This document shows, in pieces, positions 51,893-62,123 of a DNA stretch of 64,000 bases. The stretch is from Tetracentron sinense. Its lineage: Eukaryota; Streptophyta; Magnoliopsida; Trochodendrales; Trochodendraceae. Both the position numbers and the translations under genes were made by a program. The stretch is taken from the NCBI GenBank assembly GCA_015143295.1, contig CM026565.1:17742548-17806547 (forward strand), written 5' to 3'. Positions within the stretch are counted from its first letter, which is position 1; every line of letters begins with the position of its first letter. Under the pieces are notes generated by a model. That model was not told the DNA's origin. It did not search any database and saw only the letters and a list, made by a program, of their open reading frames with translations.

Positions 51893-52129
51893 GGGGCAGG
51901 TATATAATCTAATCGACATTAACTAAACATGTTTAATAATATGAACTTGAATCATTTATTGACTCAAATACATCACGAACAACATGCAGATGAGCCTTCG
52001 ACAGCACCACACGCATCAGAGTAGGTAAATGTTAATTTTAAATGTTTTATTTTCTATTTTTAACTGCATTAGAGCATTTCTAGCAGGCTCACCAACTTTT
52101 ACTCACCAAAATAGCCAAAACTCAGAAAA

Positions 52130-52510
52130 AATTAATGGTGGTGCTACTGGTGGTGGTGGTAGTGGTGGTGGATGGATGGTAGTGGTGGTGGATGGGTGGT
52201 AGTGGTGGTTGGTAGTAGTGGTAGTGGTGGTGGATGGGTGGTAGTGGTGGTGGGTGATTATAGTAGTGGTGGTTCTAGTGGTGGTGGTAGGTAGTAGTGG
52301 TAGTGGTGGTGGATGGGTGGTGGTAGTGGTGGTGGTAGTGGTGGTGGGTGATTGTAGTAGTGGTGGTAGTGATAGTGGTTGTAGGTAGTAGTGGTAGTGG
52401 TGGTGGATGGGTGGTGGTAGTGGTGGTGGATGGGTGGTAGTGGTGGTGGATGGGTGGTGGTAGTGGTGGTGGTGGTAGTGGGTGGTGGTAGTGGTTGTGG
52501 GTAGTGGTTT
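52130..52510. repeat. GGT/GTA-rich low-complexity block
   Basis: Irregular GGTGGTGGATGGGTGGTAGT units cover about 380 bp. Long open frames on the minus strand (Thr/Pro/His-rich) are composition artefacts. A shorter GGTGGT stretch recurs at 54570-54640, on the far side of the SUVR fragments. Confidence 0.9.
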
Positions 52511-52617
52511 TGTTAATATTGTGTAATATGTCAAATGTAACCTTGAATGTAATTGGCCAAAAAAAAAATCTGCCATTCCTTAGTATAGAGAGCATTCCTA
52601 GCTAGTAGTCTCACCAA

Positions 52618-53370
52618 AATTTAAACCTATTTAGTTAAGTATGTTAGTAATGGACATACCTCATTTTCATAAGTTCGAACACTTTATTCTGCAAATCTGA
52701 ATCTTAGACCTATTTAGTTAGTATGTAAGTAATGGAAATACCTCATTTTCATAAGTTGGAACACTTTACCTTGCAAAATCTAACTCTTAGACCTATTTAG
52801 TTAGTATGTTAGTAATGGAAATACCTCATTTTCATAAGTTCGAATACTTTACTCTGCAAAATCTGAATCTTAGACCTATTTAGTTAGTATGTTAGTAATG
52901 GAAATACCTCATTTTTGTAAGTTGGAACACTTTACCTTGCAAAATCTGACTCTTAGACCTATTTAGTTAGTATGTTAGTAATGGAAATACCTCATTTTCA
53001 TAAGTTGGAACACTCTACCTTGCAAAATCTGAATCTTAGACCTATTTAGTTTGTATGTTAGTAATGGAAATACCTCATTTTCATAAGTTGGAACACTTTA
53101 CCTTGCAAAATCTGAATCTTAGACCTATTTAGTTAGTATGTTAGTAATGGAAATACCTCATTTTCATAAGTTGAAACACTCTACCTTGCAAAATCTGAAT
53201 CTTATACCTATTTAGTTAGTATGTTAGTGAAGGATGAACCTTACTTTTGTGAGTCGGACTCTATACCTTGCAAAATCTGCAATATATATGATTGCTTAGC
53301 ATGTGTTAGTGATAGAGATAGCTCACTTTCGTGAGTTGGAACACTATACTCTACAAATCCAAGATTTAGT
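52618..53370. repeat. 83-bp tandem array
   Basis: About nine units, each near 83 bp, share ACCTATTTAGTTAGTATGTT, AGTAATGGAAATACCTCATT, TTCATAAGTTGGAACACTTT and GCAAAATCTGAATCTTAG. The last two units (from about 53206) are more diverged. Confidence 0.93.
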
Positions 53371-53517
53371 TAGATTAATTTGAGACTTCCTAAGGTTAAA
53401 ACTTAAGGGTTAGCTTCCAGATAGGGAATTCGGCTTTTCGGTGCCCAAATCGGACATCAAAAGGTGCAGATGTAACTCCAACACTAGCTAACACTAAATT
53501 CAGAACAAGGACAAACT

Positions 53518-53990
53518 TTGACTTGTAGATTGCATGTTATGCCTCGATGTACCACCCAGTTCCTGCACTGTTTATTACAACCACATTTATGGAAGAAGAT
53601 ATTTGATAAATTTTCTTACTAAATGACCCTTACAGGGGTCAGGAATGTCCTCATTCTTGGACAACTCATGCAAACACTCTTTACAATAAAAAGTCTGGTG
53701 ATGTTGAGATTCGCGATTCATAGATATACATTCTTTTAGAACCTCTTCCTTGACCAGACCTTCACGTGCACATGCACATGGAATGGATGATGATGACATA
53801 CAATGACCAAAACAATGTGAACTACAATATTCACCTTTGGTTATGTCATTAGCATCGTGGAGGGTTCCGTGTTACTGAACAATCACCAAACTAAGTGAAT
53901 TTGAATAACCTGAACTTTTCATTTCATTCTCTTCTTATCCCTATCTCCATTACCGTTCCCGACAACTTCCTTGTTGGGATGAAGGTCATC
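53518..53990 (-). pseudogene. Captured SUVR-type histone methyltransferase fragment, copy A
   Basis: The minus-strand translation gives HDANDITKGE, CSSHCFGHCMSSSSIPCACA, EGLVKEEVLKECISMNRE, FYCKEC, DPCKGHLVRKFIK and, after a frame change, KCGCNKQC and VVHRGITCNLQV. These are the pre-SET and zinc-cluster motifs of plant SUVR1/2/4 proteins (family pattern CARE..EG.LKE.FL, CKGHL.RKFIKECW.KCGC..QCGNRVVQRGI). Segments normally between NDITKGE and the cysteine cluster, and after CARE, are missing, and there is no SET domain. It is not a working gene. It lies inside the CACTA element, so it looks captured. Copy B lies head to head with it. Confidence 0.85.
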
Positions 53991-54129
53991 TAAACCATTC
54001 AAACATAGAAGAAATGACATCTCGGTGCCCAAATCGGGCTGACTTCCAAGAACCTAGTCTAAATCCAGGTATAAAATTAGTGGAAGACATAGTCGCTCAA
54101 ATCGGAAAGAAGTATGAATTCCAGATAGT

Positions 54130-54565
54130 TCTTCGAATGGATAGCCAAATGAAGTTGTTGTAAATGGTACTAGTGAAAGGGATAAGTCGAGAAATGAATC
54201 CAAATTTTCAGCCTATTCAAATTCAGGTATTTTGGTGGTCTTCAGTACGTAGCACGGATTCTTCCACGATGTTAATGACATAATTCAAAGGTGAATAATA
54301 TTGTATAAGTATTGTTCTGGTCACCGTATGTTATCAACATCGATTACGTGTACATGCTGACACGAAGGCCTGGTCCAGGGAAATGTTCTGAAAGAATGTA
54401 TATTTAGGAATCACGAGCCTCAACATCATCGGAACTTTTATTGTAAAGAGTTCCCGTATGAGCGGCCCAAGAATGAGGACATTCCTGACCCTTGCAAGGG
54501 TCATTTAGTAAGAAAATTTATGAAGTATATTCTTCCATAAATGCGGTTGCAACAAGCAGTGCAGG
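54130..54565 (+). pseudogene. Captured SUVR-type fragment, copy B (inverted relative to A)
   Basis: The plus strand gives, over several frames, HDVNDI, EGLVQGNVLKECIFRNHE, FYCKEF, NEDIPDPCKGHLVRKFMK and HKCGCNKQC. It pairs as an inverted repeat with copy A over about 430 bases; by eye roughly three quarters of positions agree, with long exact runs such as AAGAATGAGGACATTCCTGA and GGGTCATTTAGTAAGAAAAT. The two copies are separated by about 140 bp. Homology ends at CAGTGCAGG (54565), earlier than in copy A. Confidence 0.83.
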
Positions 54566-54639
54566 ATTTGCTAGGAGGTGGTGCATTAGTGGTGGTTGGG
54601 TGGTTCTACTGGTGGTGGATAAGTGGTGGTACTGGTAGT

Positions 54640-57600
54640 GCTAGTACTGAAACCAATTATGGATTTCGGCCGAAGTATAGTATCCAATTATGGATTTCGG
54701 CCGTCTCGGCGCCCATATCGGGTATACGGCCTCAGATTCGCTTGAAACCAACTCGAATACTTAGGATGTACTGAAATACACACGTTAGAAGAAATGAGAT
54801 CGAAATCAAAACCCCGGTTTGGAATTGGTGGGACGATGTAGGTTTAGGCCGAAGTACAATATCCAATTATGGATTCTGGCCGTCTCGGCGCCCATATCGG
54901 GCATACGGCCTCGGATTTGCTCAAAACCAATTCAAACACTTAGGATGTATTGAAATACACGCGTTAGAAGAAACGAGATTGAAATCCGACCCCTGGTTTT
55001 GAATTGGTGGGACGATGTAGGTTTAGGCCGAAGTATAGTATCCAATTATGGATTTTGGCCATCTCGGCGCCCATATCGGGCATACAGCCTTGGATTCGCA
55101 TGAAACCAACTTGAACACTTAGGATGTATTGAAATACACGTGTTAGAAGAAATGAGATTGAAATCCGACCCCTGGTTTTGAATTGGTGGAACGATGTAGG
55201 TTTAGGCCGAAGTATAGTATCCAATTATGGATTACGGCCGTCTCGGCGCTCATATCGGCAGTACGGCCTCGGATTCCCTCGAAACCAACTCAAACACTTA
55301 GGATGTACTGAAATACACGCGATAGAAGAAATGGGATCGAAATCCGAGCCCCGGTTTGGAATTGGTGGGACGATGTAGGTTTAAGCCGAAGTATAGTATC
55401 CAATTATGGATTTCGGCCGTCTCGGCGCCCATATCGGGCATACGGCCTCGGATTCACTCGAAACCAACTCGACCACTTAGGATGTATTGAAATACAGGCG
55501 TTAGAAGAAACGGGATTGAAATCCGACACTTGGTTTTGAATTGGTGGGACGATGTAGGTTTAGGCCGAAGTATAGTATCCAATTATGGATTTTGGCCGTC
55601 TCAGCGCCCATATAAGGCATACAGCCTCGGATTCACTCGAAACCAACTCGAACACTTAGGATGTATTGAAATACACGCGTTAGAAGAAACGGGATTGAAA
55701 TCCGACCCCTGGTTTTGAATTGGTGGGACGATGTAGGTTTAGGCCGAACTATAGTATACTATTATGGATTTCGGTCGTCTCGGGGCATATATCGGGCATA
55801 CAGCCTCGGATTGGCTCGAAACCAACTCGACCACTTAGGATGTACTGAAATATATGCGTTAGAAGAAATGGGATCGAAATCCGATCCCCGGTTTGGAATT
55901 TGTGGGACGATGTAGGTTGAGGCCGAAGTATAGTACTTAATTATTGATTTCGGCCGTCTCGACGCCCATATCGGGGATACGGCCATGGATTCGCTCGAAA
56001 CCAACTCGAACACTTAGGATGTATTGAAATACACGCATTAGAAGAAATAGGATCGAAATCCGACCCCCGGTTTGGAATTGTTGGGACAATGTAGGTTTAG
56101 GCCGAAGTATAGTATCCAATTATGGATTTCGGCCGTCTCGGCGCCCATATCGGACATAAGACTTCGGATTCGCTCGAAACCAACTCGAACACTTAGGATG
56201 TATTGAAATACACGGGTTAGAAGAAACGGGATTGGAATCCGACCCCTGGTTTTGAATTGGTAGGACGATGTAGGTTTAGGCGGAAGTATAGTATCCAATT
56301 ATGGATTTCGGCCGTCTCGGTGCCCATATCGGGCATACGGCATCGGATTCGCTCGAAACTAACTCGAACACTTAGGATATATTGAAATACACGCATTAGA
56401 AGAAACGGGATTGAAATCCGACCCCTGGTTTTGAATTGGTGGGACGATGTAGGTTTAGGCCGAAGTATAGTATCTATTTATGGATTACGGCCGTCTCGGC
56501 GCCCATATCGGTGTACGGCCTCGGATTCGCTCGAAACCAACTCGAACACTTAGGATGTACTGAAATACATGGGTTAGAAGAAATGAGATCGAAATCCGAC
56601 CCCCGGTTTGGAATTGGTGGGACGATGTAGGTTTAGGCCGAACTATAGTATCCAATTATGGATTTCGGTTGTCTCGGCGCATATATTGGGCATACGGCCT
56701 CGGATTCGCTCGAAACCCACTCGAACACTTAGGATGTACTGAAATACACATGTTAGAAGAAATGAGATGGAAATCCGACCCCCGGTTTGGAATTGGTGGG
56801 ACGATGTAGGTTTAGGCTGAAGTATAGTATCCAATTATGGATTTCGGCCGTCTCGGCGCCCATATCGGGTATACGGCCTCGGATTCGCTCGAAACCAACT
56901 CAAAACCTTAGGATGTATTGAAATACACGCGTTAGAAGAAATGAGATCGAAATCCGAGCCCCGGTTTGGAATTGTTGGGACAATGCAGGTTTAGGCCGAA
57001 GTATAGTATCCAATTATGGATTTCGGCCGTCTCGGCGCCCATATCGGACATACGGCCTCGGATTCGCTCGAAACAACTCGAACACTTAGGATGTATTGAA
57101 ATACACGCGTTAGAAGAAACGGGATTGGAATCCGACCCCTGGTTTTGAATTGGTGGGACGATGTAGGTTTAGGCGGAAGTATAGTATCCAATTATGGATT
57201 TCGGCCGTCTCGGTGCCCATATCGGGCATACGGCATCGGATTCGTTCGAAACTAACTCGAACACTTAGGATATATTGAAATACATGCATTAGAAGAAACG
57301 GGATTGAAATCCGACCCCTGGTTTTGAATTGGTGGGTCGATGTAGGTTTAGGCTGAAGTATAGTATCCAATTATGGATTTCGACCGTCTCGGCACCCATA
57401 TCGGGCATACGGCCTCGGATTCACTCGAAACCAACTCGACCACTTAGGATGTAGTGAAATACACGCGTTAAATGAAACGGGATCGAAATCCCACCCCCGG
57501 TTTGGAAGTGGTGGGACGATGGAGGTTTAGGCTAAAGTATAGTATCCAATTATGGATTTCAGCCGTCTCGGCGCCCATATCGGTCATACGGCCTCGGTTT

Positions 57601-58085
57601 CGCTCGAAACCAACTCGAACACTTAGGATGTATTGAAATACGTGCATTAGAAGAAACAGAATCAAAATCCGACCTCCGGTTTGGAATTGGTGGGACGATG
57701 TAGGTTTAGGCCGAAGTATAGCATCCAATTATGGATTTCGGCCGTCTCGGCACCCATATCGGGCATACGGCCTCGGATTCGCTCGAAACCAACTCGAGCA
57801 CGTAGGATGTATTGAAATACACGTGTTTGAAGAAACGGGATCGAAATCTAACCCCCGGTTTGAAAATGTTGGGACGATGTAAGTTTAGGCCGAAGTATAG
57901 CTTCCAATTATGGATTTTGGCCGTCTCGGCTCCCATATTGGGCATACGGCATCAGATTCGCTCGAAACCAACTCCAACACTTAGGATGTACTAAAATACA
58001 TGCGCTAGAAGAAACATGATCGAAATCCGACCCCCGATTTGAAAATGATGGGACAATGTAGGTTTAGGCCAGAGTAATACTGCGA
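54640..58085. repeat. ~178-bp satellite-like array, 19 units
   Basis: Nineteen head-to-tail units of about 178-179 bp share CACTTAGGATGTATTGAAAT, AATCCGACCCC, GACGATGTAGGTTTAGGCCG, AGTATAGTATCCAATTATGG and TTTCGGCCGTCTCGGCGCCC. Many open frames of 60-90 codons on both strands come from stop-poor units and are not genes. A higher-order repeat is visible: units at 56034-56405 share private variants (AGGCGGAAG, CTCGGTGCCC, GAAACTAACTC, GGATATATTG, TTGTTGGGACAATG) with those at 56928-57299, 893 bp or five units away. Confidence 0.96.
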
Positions 58086-58434
58086 ACTATTAATATTTTG
58101 AGATGAGTTTGGATCTTTGCATATTTATTAATTATTACATTCTCAAATTTTCTCATTTAGAAAAAAAGATTAATACTTTCATGGGCATGTATATATAATT
58201 TTGATATTTCAGGTGTTTGGGGCATTTTTTTAATTAGATGAATTTTTTATTCTTAGTTGGAATTAGATTTTGTTACAGGTACAATACATGTTTATTTAGA
58301 TTTATATTGCTCACAGGTACAGATAATACTGGAAATTTTTTTTTTTGCAAAAATAATTTCTTTTTTTTTAAATATTTTAATATGGCGGCAGTTTGGAACC
58401 ACCGTGATATTAATAATATTTTAATTTATTAAAA
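58086..58434. other. AT-rich stretch between satellite array and right end
   Basis: T-rich DNA with several poly(T) runs. I see no gene or repeat unit in it. Confidence 0.5.
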
Positions 58435-58740
58435 TAATATTACGGCAGTTCTGCTCGCCGTAAGGTGTTACGGCGGTTGAAACTGCCGTAGATTTTTGAT
58501 ATATATCGGTGGGAACTGACGCCGTGATAGAATCAATACAGTACGGCGGAATAAAACTACGGCAGTTACCAACCGCAGTAAGTTCTTCATATAAGACGGC
58601 GGTCGTTATTAACCGCTGTTCATATCCGCCGCGATAGGAATCCCCGACAACATATTCTTCGACGGGTCAACTTACAGTCGTGATATATTATGACGGTGGT
58701 AATTTTAGATAGTACGGCGGTTTAGAATTGCTATAAAAAA
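58435..58740. repeat. Right subterminal repeats of the CACTA element
   Basis: Direct and inverted copies of TACGGCGGTT, AACTGCCGTAG, ACGGCAGTT, GACGGCGGTCG and AACCGCTG mirror the left-end block. Confidence 0.85.
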
Positions 58741-58760
58741 GCTCAAGTTTTGTAGTGAAT

Positions 58761-59116
58761 GCCATCGAAATTGAACATGTGTGGTCTTTTAGAGCTTCAC
58801 GCATTGTGTGAAATCTAGGAGGCCAATATATATATATATATATATTAACAGAGACCTCATGCGATGCACAAATGTGAATAAAAAATAATAATAAATAGTC
58901 GACTCTTTATCCCTTACAATCCCTTAAAATCCCTCCAATATAATTGATCAATACATCTTTAAATTCTCTCTCTATCCCTCGTATTACAATCCCCTAAAAC
59001 TACTCTCCTTTTTAGAGGTGTCACGTTAGCACTTGTTGATTTCCAGGGATTGGAGTTTGGAGATCAAAGAAGAGAGTCTTACTTCTTTATTTTATTATAT
59101 ATATATATATATATAG
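58761..59116. other. Right flank of the CACTA element
   Basis: 58790-58822 (GAGCTTCACGCATTGTGTGA) is a diverged inverted partner of 30220-30250 (TCTAGAGTTCACGCAATACG) on the other side of the CACTA element. The two may be the ends of a small MITE that the CACTA element entered. (AT)n tracts lie near 58830 and 59095. No gene is visible. Confidence 0.45.
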
Positions 59117-59445
59117 AGGACCTCTTCAGGCAGCCCCATGAAGGAGACAATTGTAAGCAAGAAAGAGCATTTGGAAGAGGTGACAATTGCAAGAAAGAGC
59201 ATTTGGAAGAGGTGACTACTCTATTCTAGGCCAAAAACTCAACGACCTCTTCAGGCAGCCCCATGAAGGAGACAATTGTAAGCAAGAAAGAGCATTTGGA
59301 AGAGGTGAGTCAACTCAACAAGCTCTGCCCTCAGGAATCTTGGCTCCCCATCACTGAATCCAGAAACGGAAACGCCTTCTTCTTGGCTTTCCACACCCTC
59401 AGGTCTAGATTGGGGTTATGGACCCTGGTTTTCAATGAGAGGGAC
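59117..59445 (+). pseudogene. Fragment of a lysine/histidine-transporter-like 8 gene
   Basis: The translation HLEEVSQLNKLCPQESWLPI, then TESRNGNAFFLAFHTL matches the N-terminal segment just before the first membrane helix in LHT8/AATL1-type amino acid permeases (family pattern DAWLPITESRNGNAYY.AFH.L.SGIG.QAL). Homology fades after HTL (RSRLGLWTLVFN against CSGIGVQALVLP) and stops within 15 codons. None of the ten or so membrane helices is present. The first part (CTCTTCAGGCAGCCCCATGA...GAAGAGGTG) is duplicated in tandem, about 59118-59182 and 59240-59307. It is a dead fragment, perhaps moved by a transposon. Confidence 0.7.
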
Positions 59446-61236
59446 AGAGAGAGAGAGAAGAGGAGTTAGGGTTTCTTACCAGGAGGGGGCCGGAGAAGAT
59501 TTACACTTGCAGCCACCGGAGAATTTCCCACTTGCAACCACTGGAGGGATGAAGAGAGAATGGAAGATGAGCGGTCTTGAATGCGTTTGGAGAAGAAGAG
59601 ATGTGTTGGAGGGTTTACATCTCAAATGAAGGGTATTTTTGGTAATTACAAAATTAGTTATAAAGGGTTGTTTAATCCTGACCATTGGTTGTAATCTAAC
59701 GGTATAGAGGAGGTGAGCTGATTATAAGGGGTATAATCAGCCAGGCTTACTAGTCACCTCCTCTATATATATATATTATTTCGAGCTGAGTTGAGCTTAA
59801 GGAGAACTATGCCCTAAATGAATAGAGCTTTGAGCCAAACCATATCAAACAGAGCCTAGTTTGAGTTCATGTGTTATAAACATTAATCGAGCTCAAATAA
59901 AAGCTTAGATTAAGTTGTTCGACCCTGAAATGCTAGCTTTAGCTTGGCTTGAAAGTGTTGAGCCAACGAGCCAGCTCGGCTTGAGTGCAGCGGTGTTTAT
60001 AGAAGTATGGTCTAGAATATGTTCGGCTAGCTAGGTGGAGGGATTAGAGCCATCGGACCAGATCTTAGAATTGTAGGGTGTGCCATATCACTCGATGAGC
60101 AATTCATCCTACCATAATCATATGATAGTGAGGACAGAGCGTCATATGTAAGTGCAACGATACATTAGCAGAAATGATTTTTTTGGGTTGGCAAGGTTTT
60201 TCACTTAGAATCGAGAGAAGAAGAATCTGGCACCTTGGCTAGGATTGCTGGAGACGAGAGATGGTATTCTGAATATAATAGTGTGATCAATATTTTAAGT
60301 TGGATAATGCAAGCACCACTTTCTTTCAAAAATCATTTTTTTATTCGATATATGTAAGTACAAAAAACGTGTCTTTCTTTTATTGGAAGACAATATCACA
60401 TATTTTTTCCTTGGGCACTAATTGTTTGAGAGGAAAATAGGTGTAGGAAATCATTTCCAAGGGAAAAGTTTTCTTCAAGTGTTTAGTATCTGGGGAAATA
60501 TACTTTGTTGTAGAAAACTTTTCGCACGAGTTAATATTTTCTATGGAAAATTATTTCCTCAAATATGGAGGAAAGTTAATTCCTTGGAGAGACCCTTTAA
60601 GGTCTCCAAATAAAAACGTGAACTTTCCTAACAAATTTTGGGAAATGATTCTCTTGGAAATTTTTTTTTTCATCCTATTTTCCATGCAAACAAACATGGC
60701 CTTAAAAAAAAAGTAGGGCTAGCATTACCCTGTTTGGTGCATAATAAGCACGTGTTGTTGTGCCAATAGCAGCATCCTCAAATAACTGCTAATGTGATTT
60801 ATAAATTCGACATGGAACAGTTAAATTGAAAGGAATTTTGATTTGCCGTAGGGGAATATCCTTATGCTAAAATCTTTGTTCATATCAGTTGAAATTGAGC
60901 TTTGATTTCATCGGACAGCAGAAAATTAAAGCCTCTTCTATCTTTTGCAGGCTCCATGTCCATTTGGGGAATGCTAACACTATGCTCATACTTTAAAATT
61001 TTCATACTCTCACAATTGAAGTAAGTCACGGGTTTTACTTGTGGCGAGTTGCGGGCTCACGGCTCAGACTTCAAATTTTTCATACTCTCACTATTGAAGT
61101 TGCGGGCTCACGTCCCACCCACGGGAATTAGTCCTGATCCAAAGGGTTGGGACACCCCAAGTCCTAAAAAAATAAAATAAAATATTACTTTTACAAGGGT
61201 TATCTACTTTTTTTTGGACCCGTTATTGAAACTCTT
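59446..61236. other. Non-coding region with MITE remnants
   Basis: 59704-59766 is an inverted repeat (TAGAGGAGGTGAGCTGATTA...TAATCAGCC...GTCACCTCCTCTA). 59780-60000 holds GAGCTCGGCTTGAG-like words. 60410-60705 resembles a degraded palindromic MITE ending TTTCCATGCAAACAAACATG. Near 61005-61100 TTCATACTCTCACAATTGAA and TTGCGGGCTCACG are duplicated. 61105-61180 resembles the tail of the SINE at 3923 (GGGTTGGGACACC, then A-rich). No credible gene is visible. Confidence 0.5.
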
Positions 61237-61245
61237 CTTGACGAA

Positions 61246-61537
61246 GGCCTTGGCTTGCCTCTGGCGAAGCCAGAAAGGGCTTATCTCGGGGTTCCATAGA
61301 ATAGGTAACATGTGGTGGAGAAGTCAAAATCATGGGGCCCATGATTTTGACTTCTCCACCTATAATAAGACATGTGGCGATAAGTGTGTGAGATTAAGGG
61401 TGTGAGATATCAAATGGGGAGAAGTCAAAATTAAGGGGAGAAAATGGAATGGCTTCTCCCCCATTTTACGCCAAGTGTCGCACAATGTATGGAACCCCGA
61501 GAGCCCTTTCTGGCTTCGCGAGATACAATCCGAGGCC
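61246..61537. mobile_element. Mutator-like MITE with 9-bp target duplication
   Basis: A perfect 9-bp direct repeat, CTTGACGAA, flanks it (61237-61245 and 61538-61546), the size typical of Mutator-like elements. The ends are inverted: GCGAAGCCAGAAAGGGCTTA then CTCGGGGTTCCAT on the left, ATGGAACCCCGAGAGCCCTT then TCTGGCTTCGCGAG on the right. Inside, GTGGAGAAGTCAAAATCATG and its reverse complement form a second hairpin (about 61316-61361). At 292 bp it has no coding capacity. Confidence 0.85.
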
Positions 61538-62123
61538 CTTGACGAATGCCACTGTAACAAAATATTACTTTTACCACCTGTTAAAACAGAACAGGGGTGG
61601 TGGTAGGCGCACCCCACTCTTTTATGATTACACCCCAAATTTATAAAAAATGTTTTAAATAAATAACACAAATGATAAAATGACTAAATATCCTGTCTTC
61701 ATCTTCTTCGTTATGTCTTTGGCGTTCCCAGTAACGCATCTGATCAAAGAGGATTGTTTTTTTTCAATTTATATTATATAAGCTGCCTTCTCCACTTCTT
61801 TTCAATCGTCAATCTAAGAAAATAAGCAATTGGTGTTTGGGTGTCGATGGTATCAATTTTGGGCATATGGTGTTGATTGAGCTTGAAACCATAAAGAACA
61901 CGATACCGAATACACTAAATCATTCAAAATCTTAAATGGATCCGATTCTACAATTACCCGTGAGATCCTCTCCCAAGCCCTCTCCTACCACCAAGCACAG
62001 ACCATGCGATCAAAGAGAGGGTTTGTCGTGTTTGGTCGGAGAGGATCATTGATATTTGGAATGGTAAGAGCAGTCACTCTCGGAAAAACTGGAATAAGCA
62101 GATTAAAAATGGAGTCAAATCCT

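Larger units (their letters stand above)
48040..52022 (+). pseudogene. Second CACTA gene (Ptta/En/Spm, TnpA-like)
   Basis: The gene starts at an ATG directly after TTTTTCAG. Exons separated by GT-AG introns read ELIEVEIDDIVQPVGPGGKT, then VGWRDIGIEARASVWHLVQ; HFRVPPSLEKNVFHSLEHKW, then RDWRSRLKKKYMIAELGLAG; KSFARVKDAM; GRMRELLAQLPDG..ARDDVFSQVMPPE. R4 splits it there. Beyond R4 come ETQMLRDQLTSTQVLVATQQ, a coiled-coil-like tail, and a Gly-Leu run. This matches the plant Ptta/En/Spm (Transposase_24) family, thought to bind the subterminal repeats. In-frame stops (for example after TVTH- and LPDGS-like motifs) and a frame problem near 48150 mark it as decayed. Confidence 0.85.
30382..58757 (+). 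mobile_element. 28.4-kb CACTA (En/Spm) DNA transposon
   Basis: The left end CACTACAAAA (30382-30391) is the exact reverse complement of the right end TTTTGTAGTG (58748-58757). The 3-bp AAT duplication (30379-30381 and 58758-58760) is diagnostic of CACTA. Subterminal CGGCGGT-type repeats flank both sides. Inside are remnants of both standard genes, the TNP2-type transposase and a second Ptta/En/Spm-type gene, in the same orientation. Later insertions (LINE, F3, R4) account for about 11 kb, leaving roughly 17 kb of original element. Both genes carry stops or frameshifts, so this copy is non-autonomous, but its ends look usable in trans. Confidence 0.93.

Noticed and set aside
52103-52595. Thr/Pro/His-rich minus-strand frames
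   Set aside because: Low-complexity GGT block; the composition explains the lack of stops.
53587-53799. Copy A as an intact small SUVR-like gene
   Set aside because: It lacks the SET domain, misses internal segments, changes frame at the zinc cluster and lies within a transposon.
54541-57994. Many frames on both strands in the 178-bp array
   Set aside because: The same peptide recurs with the repeat unit, which simply lacks stops in some frames.
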